A DNA stretch of 64,000 nucleotides from Pestalotiopsis fici W106-1 (lineage: Eukaryota; Ascomycota; Sordariomycetes; Amphisphaeriales; Sporocadaceae), in the NCBI RefSeq assembly GCF_000516985.1, contig NW_006917098.1, positions 248,001 through 312,000 of the forward strand, read 5' to 3'. Below are positions 55,677-64,000 of this stretch, one piece after another. The notes under the pieces were generated by a model. It saw nothing but the letters and a program-made list of their open reading frames with translations. It searched no databases and had not been told where the DNA came from. Numbering within the stretch: the stretch's first letter is position 1; every line of letters starts with the position of its first letter. The translations under genes and the position numbers were made by a program.

Positions 55677-56169
55677 GCCGGTGTCAATGAGAAAGAAGTA
55701 GGTTAATTGGTCAGCAGCAACAATCGTCGAGTATCTTCGTGCAATTCCAGGCTCTGGGCGACGGCGATGGCAAGCTGCATCGATGAAATAGTAGTGGTTG
55801 TTTGTTACATAGTAGATACTTCCAGACGTGTCGGGACTCGGCGCATTTGATGCTACGCTCGAAGGATGGATGCAACCTTGTAGTTTAGTCGCGTCTTGCT
55901 GCTCAGGAAGTAGACAAGCGCAGCCAGGCCAAAGGTGGTTGAAATATGAAATGTTCTACTCTCGCCTAAGCCGACGTGAAGAGGAAGATACAATCGAAAT
56001 ATACATCTTAGTTGATCCTACGACTTATAAAACAGAGGTGCTAAAGAGGAGCTATCTAATTGCTATGCACTTTTGAAAATAGATGCTTTCAATCCTTGGC
56101 CAAAGTCTCATATAACCACCACACGCCTGCTACTAGGATAATGTCTCTTTACAAGTCCTTTGCGACTGA
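55677..56169. other. Convergent intergenic region
   Basis: 493 bp between OPT and carboxypeptidase 3' ends. The ORF at 55828-56076 has no family features. Confidence 0.45.
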
Positions 56170-58036
56170 TTAAGACAGGTCCTGGACCCTCAGTAGTCCT
56201 CCATTCGCTAACCATCGACCAAAGATACTTGTGACGGCACCACGTTGATCTGCTGGCGACATGTGGCCTGCGTCCTTGACTGAGACAAACTCTAGGCCCT
56301 TCTCACGTTGCGGTGTACCTTTCCAGACTCCACCTTGGTGAGTTTTGCCGGCTCTGTCAGTCCATGTCCAGGTTCTAAAGGCCTTTTCGGCACGATAGGC
56401 TGCGTGCCTGTGCCATGGGAGATTGTCGTACTCTCGTATAATGCCCGGCTGGTTGCTAAAAGTGCGGACATGTTAGCGTTCCCTCAATTCGATGAGCAAA
56501 GTAGAGAATAGGGCTGCCTTACCAAGTAACATCATACTCGCCATTTAGCACAAGAACTGGTACAACAGAGCTGGGATCAACTTTGTCCCGTGGCTGAGAA
56601 ACGCCTCCATTGAGTAGATATGTGAGGTCCGAGGTGGTTGGGACAGAGATCCTTGGATCTAAGGCCCATTGTGTATTCAAATCAAAGTTGATTGAACGAA
56701 AATCCAATAATGTCCGAAATCCAAGCTCCTGCTGGAAGCCAGATCGATTTACGTAGTCCGTCGGAGACCCTGTGTTGTTTTCAGTGTCTACACCAACGCC
56801 GCACAATGGAGGCTCTGGGCAATTTCTTCGCACTAAGAGAAAATGTAAGAAAACTTGATGCATTATGATTCGTCTTTGAAAAGTGACCATGTGATGAAAT
56901 TGGTGTGACTTACAATCATATGGGCTCAACCGATGTGCCTCAACCTCTGCGTAGAAGTATTTTTCGAGGTTTTCCATGCAGAAAGTTTGGGCGGTTAGGC
57001 ATACTTGTGGATCCAGAGTGCGTTGACATATAGACGCGAGCCTCTCGCATTCAGGAACCGCGGCGCCCATGGCACGACAGGTCGTCTCATTGAACCTTAC
57101 CAGGTTGGGTGGTTGATCTGTGCAGAAGACATCGTAGTGACCGGTGGACAGCGGATTCGAGTCAACAAGAGCATTTACGAGGATCAAGCCTCCGAGTTCG
57201 ATCGACTGCAGCGGCCCTGCTGACCACGTCTGCTTCTGGCGTACAATGTCTGCTGCGTAGCGAGGAACGTAGCGGCCACCAAAAGACTCACCAGCAATAT
57301 ATAGCGGGACTTTACCAAACTGGGGAAATATTTCCCCGTACCAAATTTTCAGCATTTGTGTAAAGTCTGGGGAGGATTCTTCTAAATTGCTTGGATACTT
57401 GCTGCCGTTCTGCAAGAGGGAGAGGCCGACTCCGACCGGCTGACTATATTTATGCACCATGAGCACACTTTTGTTGTAAACTGGGAAGAGGATCTTGAGC
57501 TTACTCGATGAATAGCATATTTGCATGATTTGTCCAACTGTCGTGGTTAGAGAATGTTGCATTGCTATGTTCGTTGATTGAGCAGGGCCCGACTTCGTTG
57601 AACAGGCCCACCAGCGAACTTGCCCCGGGACCACTAGATAGAGTGATTAGCAAGAGTTTCATGCTGGAGGATTTTGAGGTCGCGTACCCGCTGAGCCAGA
57701 TAACGACTGGTCGATCGTTGGGGCTCTCGCGGCTCTCTACAAACCCTGAATATTACAATTAGCAAACTAGACCTTGGTAGAGCACTTCCTCATGTTACAG
57801 TTCCTCAACTCACAAAAGAACATGCTCTTGTCGTCAGTCACATTAATCTGACCAGCAAAATGGCGACTGCCTGCCACGCAGGTCGAGTCATATTGCTCCC
57901 GAACTGACCAGTTGTCTCCCGTTGCACTGGCTTCAGTCTCCAAGTGTTGGGCAGAGAGCACGCGCTGAGCATCCCACGCAACAGCAAAAGGTGTCGCATA
58001 GCTGAGCAGCGCTAGCGCTGTAAGTGACGAAAACAT
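56170..58036 (-). CDS. Secreted serine carboxypeptidase (S10 family), first copy
   Basis: A multi-exon gene, start at 58036 with a signal peptide (MFSSLTALALLSYATPFAVA). Spliced family motifs are MFFWFVESRESPNDRPVVIW, LSGGPGASSLVGLFNEVGPC (oxyanion region), NMLFIDQPVGVGLSL, and the nucleophile motif YIAGESFGGRYVP, where the usual GESYGG reads GESFGG. The Asp is in LVLNGEYDVTC and the His in SVKDAGHMSPADQ. Paired Cys and several N-glycosylation sites (NVT, NAT, NGS, NET) fit secretion. The enzyme trims residues from the C-terminus of peptides at acidic pH outside the cell or in the vacuole. It is divergent from the M61-like gene across 535 bp, suggesting shared control. Confidence 0.9.
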
Positions 58037-58571
58037 CTTGATTCTTCTTGGTTGACACTGCAAACTTGGTTGATGCTGTCACGACAGTGTTGAATGGAAT
58101 ATCATCTATTTTAATGTACAGAGCAACTCCATTGACTATACATAGTATGTACCTTATCTACAGTAGGTAATATGGCCTGTACGTATGGCGATGGTGCTAC
58201 GACGCAGAGCTGACCAAGGTCAGGTCCTACAGGCGGCCTGAACGCAAAGTGCCCCGCCCAGCCCAGCGCTGTCAATGGCATAGTAACCTCCTAGTAGGAC
58301 CCGCTGCAGCTCGCACCCATTGACCAAATCCGGAGATTGCAAGCAGATATACTGCATCGGTACATTGGCGGGAGTCTGGACCGGGCTATGCAAATCTGCC
58401 CATATCTCCCATCATTTCATTGGGCTTTCGCACGACATCGCTACTGCTATGCTGGAAGAGTTGCGAGGGGACTGAATTGGTCTCATGACTCTTGCCTGCC
58501 CAGGACTCCTGAGCGTATGCAATTGACTATTGATTACAACAGACATTCCTCATTCGCAGTTCGCGATCAGA
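58037..58571. promoter_or_regulatory. Shared promoter, S10 carboxypeptidase / M61-like peptidase
   Basis: 535 bp between divergent starts. No other feature is visible; a GC-rich patch at 58240-58320 contains CGGCCTG and CCGC half-site-like triplets of unproven meaning. Confidence 0.4.
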
Positions 58572-60377
58572 ATGAGGCCTAACCGATGGGTGATCTTCCT
58601 AACCCTTGTGTTTGTATCATATGCAACTACTCGAATACTCTTCAAATTACCAAAGACCTTCAATATTCCTCCCAAAGCCATGTCTGAGACTTCGGAAACT
58701 TCGATTGGCTATGTTATTACTCCGGTGTTCGACGGCGAAGAGGTGGCCCAGGCGCTCAACGTCCAAGTGACTTTCACAGGAAGCGCAGCGCTCAAGTGTG
58801 ACGACGTTTTCTTGGCTACGCCTGTTGAGATTGCCAAGGTGGATGTTGGCCGGTTCGACTTGACTTCCATCTCTGCCCATGACAGTCTTGGTCAGCTGGA
58901 CCTAATCCACCATGTCGATTCGTACGGGCCCCCTATTGTCTTTCAAAAATGGCGTGTCCCACGTCCGACAGAGGGCCCAATCACCATGAATTATACCGCT
59001 CTACCGAGATTAGTCAACAGTTCAACAATGAACGCCCCTTCTTTCGAGCTCCGGCAACAATTTGGTGGTCTTTTAGGGTCTGGTTATGGCTTTCTTGCCA
59101 CACCACCAGCAACCAATCATCAGCTCCACCGGGTAACTGTGAGCTGGGATTTGACGGCCGCACCACCTGGAACGGCTTCAATTTGGACTTTTGGGGATGG
59201 TAGCGACCCAGTAACTCGAGTAATGGATGTCAATGAGATTGCAGGTACCTATTTCATGGTTGGCAAACTTGAGTCCTTCGTAAAGGACCGCTTTGGGCTG
59301 TACTGGCTCGGATCTCCCCCAATCGACACAACGCAGCTAGGATCTGAGTTATTCAAGATGTTTGATAGAATGTCTAGCTTCTTCAGAGATGGAGTTGACC
59401 CATACCGCGTTTTCTTACGATACAACCCGTTTCCTGGCTCAATGGCGGGGACGGCCCTGGTGCGCTCATTCATGTTCAGCTACGACGACGACGATCGTAA
59501 GCATCCGCGGCCATTCAAAGATTACTTACTGTTCTTGAGCCACGAGTGCGTCCACAACTGGGTGCATTTGGATCCTGCTGGTGCCGACAATTGGTATGAG
59601 GAAGGTCTCGCCGAGTACTATTCTCTCCTCTTGTCCCGCCGTGCAGCTTTATTCTCAAACGATTTGTTCCGCGACGAGTTGAACAAGAGATTGACACAAT
59701 ATTACACAAACCCTCTCGTTAATAAGTCAAATGAAGAAGTTGCAAAATTGACCTGGGAGTTTTCGGATGCGCAAAGAATTCCCTACGGTCGGGGCCTTCT
59801 TTTTGCGCTCAAAGTTAACGCCATCATCGAAGCACAGGGCAAGCCCGGAGTCAGCACCTCGCTCGATGATGTTGTCTTGAGTTTAGTTGATCTGGAACGA
59901 GCCCAACAATTGAACGGGCTATCAGACTATCTGAAAGCAGTGGGAGACCGCATTGCTGGAGGCCAAGAAGAGGCCCAGAAGCTGTACGATGAAATGGCTT
60001 CCGGTGTCTTGGTAATTCCACCTGCAGACAGTCTGAAGTCGTATGGTTTGACGCTGAGACGCCGCGATGCTCTCGCTTGGGAGCTCGGCTTTGATGAGTC
60101 GAAGGCGATCAAGGGAGAGCGCATCGTTAGCAACGTTGTTCCAGGCAGTGCGGCGGCAAGTTGTGGTTTGCAAGAGGGCGATCGTATCGTGAACAAGATC
60201 CACCTCGACGACCAAAAGGCAGATGAGAACCGGGTTTTAGATCTAACTGTCCAGCGCGGTGACGGCGAAGTACTGTACTTTTCCTTCTTGCCACGTGGGC
60301 AGCAGACGGTTGAGCGATGGGTGTATGAGAGCAATGATTCTAAGGACACAAATAGCGGAAATAATGTTGAGATATAA
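58572..60377 (+). CDS. M61-family-like metallopeptidase with C-terminal PDZ domain
   Basis: A 601-residue single-exon protein. The earlier in-frame codon is TTG, so the ATG at 58572 is the start. An N-terminal hydrophobic segment (VIFLTLVFVSYATTRILF) serves as signal peptide or anchor. The central part has a beta-rich N-domain with GSGYGFLATPP and a FMVGKLESF segment. The catalytic motif H324-E-C-V-H328-N-W is followed by NWYEEGLAEYY, with E344 as third zinc ligand; this HExxH...WxxEGxxxYY layout is that of M61 glycyl aminopeptidases. Residues about 490-580 form a PDZ-like domain (IVSNVVPGSAAASCGLQEGD, VLDLTVQRGD). M61 proteins are mainly bacterial and archaeal and cleave N-terminal Gly/Ala. 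The gene lacks introns, unlike its intron-rich neighbours, compatible with transfer from a prokaryote or with intron loss. Confidence 0.82.
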   Translation: MRPNRWVIFLTLVFVSYATTRILFKLPKTFNIPPKAMSETSETSIGYVITPVFDGEEVAQALNVQVTFTGSAALKCDDVFLATPVEIAKVDVGRFDLTSISAHDSLGQLDLIHHVDSYGPPIVFQKWRVPRPTEGPITMNYTALPRLVNSSTMNAPSFELRQQFGGLLGSGYGFLATPPATNHQLHRVTVSWDLTAAPPGTASIWTFGDGSDPVTRVMDVNEIAGTYFMVGKLESFVKDRFGLYWLGSPPIDTTQLGSELFKMFDRMSSFFRDGVDPYRVFLRYNPFPGSMAGTALVRSFMFSYDDDDRKHPRPFKDYLLFLSHECVHNWVHLDPAGADNWYEEGLAEYYSLLLSRRAALFSNDLFRDELNKRLTQYYTNPLVNKSNEEVAKLTWEFSDAQRIPYGRGLLFALKVNAIIEAQGKPGVSTSLDDVVLSLVDLERAQQLNGLSDYLKAVGDRIAGGQEEAQKLYDEMASGVLVIPPADSLKSYGLTLRRRDALAWELGFDESKAIKGERIVSNVVPGSAAASCGLQEGDRIVNKIHLDDQKADENRVLDLTVQRGDGEVLYFSFLPRGQQTVERWVYESNDSKDTNSGNNVEI

Positions 60378-61181
60378 TGCCAGGCAAGTTTATGGACAGC
60401 TTGGTTGCAACTTGCAACTCAAATAAGCAGATGATTTGAAAATGAAACTCGAGATACCTAGCCGTGTTTGTTAATTTGCTGTTTTGATTGAGAATGCTAG
60501 TGGCGAGGGTGTTCAGGAACGCCGAATTTCTATGGATCATCAAAGAGCAGCCTGTTGGAAAACACCATTTTTATCCTACCTATATACTCATGCTTACGTA
60601 ACTGTAGTAATATTTCATGACAATAAAAAGCTCGAATGGAATAAAATTTAAATTATTATTAATTTTCTTTCTCTTTCTTTTTCTCTTTCTGTTTTCTTAC
60701 TTTTCTCTTTTCTTCTCTCTTTTTTCTCCCTTTTTTCTCTATTTTCCCCCCTCTCTTTTTTCTCTTTTTCTCCCTCTCTTTTGTTTTCTCTCTTTTTCTT
60801 TTTGCATTCTTTTTATAATCATGAGTACAGTCACTTTAGCTAGGTAGGTACTTACTGCGCAATTTGATGTTTTCCAATAGTTTGCCCTTTAGGCAACCGT
60901 AAATTTCGGGCTTGTACTTTGTATTAGAGTTTTCACCGATATGAATAGTTGCATATAAAGACTTGGAGCCATCTTAAAACAAAAGAAGCATGCATCAATA
61001 TTGGTTCATGTAAAACAGGAACTCAATGTTAGTCTCGGTAATCCGTTGTACTCGACCTTCGGCAGTCCCTGTCCCTCAATCCCAACAGAAGACCCCGCCC
61101 TTCTAGGCTGTCGCTCCCTGGCGACAGGTCAACTTCAAGCACCTAAGGTTAGCCAGGTCCACAGACAACCTACTACACACC
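60378..61181. other. Convergent intergenic region with polypyrimidine tract
   Basis: 804 AT-rich bp between the M61-like and second S10 gene 3' ends. The tract at 60664-60805 is listed separately. No gene is seen. Confidence 0.5.
60664..60805. repeat. Polypyrimidine T/C tract
   Basis: About 140 nt with very few purines on the plus strand, mixed TTTTTCTCTCTTTT-type units. The ORF at 60617-60847 is a pure Phe/Leu/Ser read-through of this tract. Confidence 0.85.
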
Positions 61182-62877
61182 TCAAAGCTCGCCATTAATC
61201 CACCTGAAAACCATCTCCCGTGTTTCTCTGGGCTTATCTTTCGGGGCCAAGTGTCCCGCATCGTCGATCTCAAAGAAACTCAACTGCTCATGCTTCTTAT
61301 GGAATCCCCAGGTCGACCGACTTTCAGCATGCTGGGGTTCTAGGAACATCTCCGCGTACGGCAGCGCCCGGAAAGCCGCCTGTCCATGCCACGCCAAACT
61401 ATCGGCAAGATAGCGCGTCCCTGGAGCATTGCAGTACCAGTCCCTATTCCCCACATAGATCAGGGTGCGCAGTTGGTGTTTATCTAGGAGGTTGTTGAGC
61501 AGGAAATCGGAAGGGTAGCCAATCTCGCCATTGTTGCCAAAAGCTTGTTCAAGGTCATAATTGAGAGGGATGTACGAGGCAGCGTCATCCACGTGGAGTT
61601 GCCTGCGTACTTCGGTGGTGTTGAGCCACTCATGTAACGTCGAGGGCGGCATGCATAGTTCTCCTCCCTCGTCATCCTCATAGCAATGCTGACGAATATC
61701 ATAAGGGCTGCGTCCGGTCCTGTCAATCATGCCAACAATATGCTTCCGGCAGAAACTGTTCGATGCTCCACAAACGACAGTGTCGCCATCGCTTTCTTTG
61801 CAAAGAATCGACAAATCCTCGCATCGCTGACTGTGCACAAGCATCTCATCGCAATCACTAGCGTTGAGAAACTTCTTGCCAGGTGCGCCAAACTCCTGCA
61901 CACAGGCCAGTTCATAAAAGCCTCTGCGCTGCAGCACGTCATTGAAAAGGCCATTTCCAATGAGGATGCCCTGGAGATTGATCTTTACTTGGTCATGGTT
62001 TGAGATCTTCTGTCTGTCATAGATTCGGCTTGCCAGCGCTGGCACATAACCTAAAGAGTCAGAGTCAGTTCATGGACTGCTGTGCTTTGTGAGGCAGGGA
62101 AACGTACTGCCGCCATATGATTCACCGGCGATGTAGAATGGCTGTTTTGCATATTCAGGGAACCCATCCATGAAACCAACCAAAAAGTTCAACAGGTCCG
62201 TGGTTGAGTCTCTCAGAGTGCTCACTTGCTGGCCGGAGTACGAGTAACCCACATTGATCGGTTGACTGCATAGTGTCAGGTATTACCGAGATGCGTTGTC
62301 AAAGTCACCAGCACGGACGTTGAAAACTTACTCGATGAATATCATAGTAGCATTAGAGTGCCAGCTGTATTCATTGGCAATTGTTGTTCCATTCTCGGCG
62401 TATAGGCATGGGCCGAGTTCATCAAATAGCCTGAATGTTACACCTGATGCTCCTGGGCCTCTACGTCTGGAGTCAGAAAAGTAGCAATTAGGGGAAAATG
62501 CTATATGAAGCGGAACTTACCCAGTGAGCCAAAGGATGACTGGGTCGACTTGTGGGTTGTTCTCGCTAGGAAAGCCCCAAAAATACATGTGGCGATCATC
62601 TTCTGCAGAATAATGTCAGAGTCACACCCTTCTGCACGTGTCCTTGTTTGGATTTTCCAAGACCTCAAGAGAAGGGACGGGGAAGAGACGAACCTGTGTC
62701 CACGTACCCAGAGAATCCGGTTCGCCCGCTGCAAATGGACTCATCTGTAGGTTTAGATCGCACCCGCGCGGCCCTTCCCGGAAGCCGGTACAATGGCGAC
62801 TGAGTAAAATACGCCTGAACCTCTCCCACCCAGGCGGCCAGCAAAAATGATATGGTCGCTAACCTAGAAAACACCAT
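61182..62877 (-). CDS. Secreted serine carboxypeptidase (S10 family), second copy
   Basis: A multi-exon gene starting at 62877 with a signal peptide (MVFSRLATISFLLAAWVGEVQA). Spliced motifs are RHMYFWGFPSENNPQVDPVI, LTGGPGASGVTFRLFDELGPC, TMIFIDQPINVGYSYSG, and the nucleophile motif FYIAGESYGGSYVPALASRI (Ser in GESYGG). The Asp lies in LIYVGNRDWYCN and the His in FEIDDAGHLAPKDKP. It lacks the F-for-Y change seen in the first copy and is clearly divergent from it, so the two are not a recent tandem duplication. It converges with the M61-like gene. The role is exopeptidase digestion outside the cell or in the vacuole. Confidence 0.92.
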
Positions 62878-64000
62878 TTTTGTTTTACTCCCACTACTCT
62901 TGTTTGCACATTCCAGAGCCTGCCCCGCTCAATCCTGTGTCTATTGTTCGGGAAGTAGTTTTATTGTATTGCGACTTGGATGAAGTGTAACCCACGTCTC
63001 GACTCTCGCAATGATTGGCCAAAATAGGTGTATCGCTTTTCTGCAGAATATTACTATCTAAGGCTCAAGCACCCCCTGGTTAACCCAAGGTTGTCTGCCA
63101 CGAATGTGGCACCTCGCTCTGCATTGCCCGATTGAGATAGATAAAGATATTCCCTAAGACGCCCAACCCTGCCCGTCCCCACATGGTGCAGTCGCAGCCA
63201 ATCATATGTAGTCCCCATAGCTCAGGCCACGAGCACCAAGCAGCTTCAAAACGACAAAGGCATCACTGCTATGCTTGAATCAATTTTGTTTTAGAGCTTT
63301 AAATACGCCAAGCTATAGACTCCGAGTCTCAAGGACCGAAGATCACATGACTTGTGTCTCTTGCACGCAGGAGCAAGGCATCGCTCACTTATCGTTTTTT
63401 TTTTCCTCCTCGGGAGTTTTCCAACACTAATAAGAAAGTGACGCTTATGCGTCGTAGCCAGTCGTGGCGGCCTTGACTTTCCAAAGCTTCCAAGACAACA
63501 TGGACCTATCTATCTTCTATCTCAGATCACGTGACGATCCGTTCTTTGAGAGAAGTCAATTTCTGCATTCGACAGATGCCGTTTCTTTGGAAACGGATAT
63601 AATTGAATCATCAGCATGGAATCGCGATAATTATTTCCTGTAAGTACATTGTTCCAGAATCATTTACGACAAATATATCACGGCCTTGAGTGCTTTTTCT
63701 TTCTATACTTTCTTTTTTCTTTTTTAATTCTCAGTTCTTTTACTTTTTATTATCCTCTCTTTTATCTTTTTCTTCTTCCTTTTCTTCTTTTTTCTTTCCT
63801 TTGTTATTGGCATCTTAGCTAGCTACCGAAGAGCCTGCGACTCATTGGCAACTCTTCATGTATTAACAACAATAGTGACTCCCTCTTATACAATACTAAT
63901 AAACATGTTCCAGGACAGCACAGGTTTCTATATCTTGCGTTTTTCTGTCATGTGTCTTCTACACCATTATCAAACAGCCTCGCTTGTCGAGCAGGGGCTT
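62878..64000. other. Gene-free right flank
   Basis: 1123 bp upstream of the second carboxypeptidase gene up to the window edge. No ORF with domain features, no tRNA and no mobile element is visible. A pyrimidine tract is listed separately. Confidence 0.45.
63692..63803. repeat. Polypyrimidine T/C tract
   Basis: About 110 nt rich in TTTTCTTT units with a few A residues, similar in composition to the tract at 60664-60805. Confidence 0.75.

Noticed and set aside
60617..60847. 76-codon ORF rich in Phe, Leu and Ser
   Set aside because: It is only the translation of the T/C tract.
56170..62877. Tandem duplication of the two S10 carboxypeptidase genes
   Set aside because: The proteins differ throughout, including around the nucleophile and in the C-terminal part, and are separated by an unrelated gene. 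They are old paralogues rather than a recent duplication.
1..64000. Transposons, CRISPR-like arrays or a PKS/NRPS core gene
   Set aside because: No transposase, reverse transcriptase, long terminal or regularly spaced repeats, ketosynthase or adenylation domain motifs were seen in any frame.

Overview
The window is nuclear DNA of a filamentous ascomycete (Pezizomycotina). Most genes carry short introns (about 42-80 nt, GT...AG, CTAAC/CTGAC-like branch sites). The gene families are typical of mould genomes: Zn2Cys6 regulators, MFS, OPT and PDR-type transporters, a CYP68-like P450, a RidA-amine oxidase fusion and a kinesin-14. Order and species cannot be fixed from sequence alone. All gene models were spliced by hand, and the exon sums given are in frame.

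Region 1 (1-2.4 kb): the 3' part of a membrane-protein gene and a small SnoaL/NTF2-like protein. Region 2 (2.4-23.7 kb): a dense metabolic block. It holds a Dal5-type MFS permease, a 6-phosphogluconate-dehydrogenase-like enzyme, a maleylacetate-reductase-like Fe-ADH, a RidA-amine oxidase fusion, a GRE2-like reductase, an amino-acid permease, a ketopantoate-reductase-like enzyme, a Zn2Cys6 regulator, a class II aldolase-like protein and an FMN hydroxy-acid oxidase. Most are arranged as divergent pairs sharing promoters. Uptake, oxidative deamination, carbonyl reduction, aldol chemistry and hydroxy-acid oxidation occur side by side with their own regulator. I read this as a candidate catabolic cluster for an amine or amino-acid-derived substrate (inference).

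Region 3 (24.2-38.1 kb): mostly scattered or housekeeping genes. These are an ankyrin protein, a GST, a 3beta-HSD-family SDR, a kinesin-14 with a long 5' intron, a LOA1/VPS66-like acyltransferase and the mitochondrial dihydroxy-acid dehydratase. Region 4 (38.5-49.7 kb): a P450 gene cut off at the I-helix, a Zn2Cys6 regulator divergent from a full-length PDR-type ABC transporter, and an F-box-like protein.

Region 5 (50.3-62.9 kb): an ochratoxinase-type amidohydrolase, an OPT oligopeptide transporter, two secreted serine carboxypeptidases (S10) and, between them, an M61-like metallopeptidase with a PDZ domain. Together they look like a secreted-peptide hydrolysis and uptake cluster (inference). 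The last 1.1 kb shows no gene. Long pyrimidine tracts sit in several intergenic regions.
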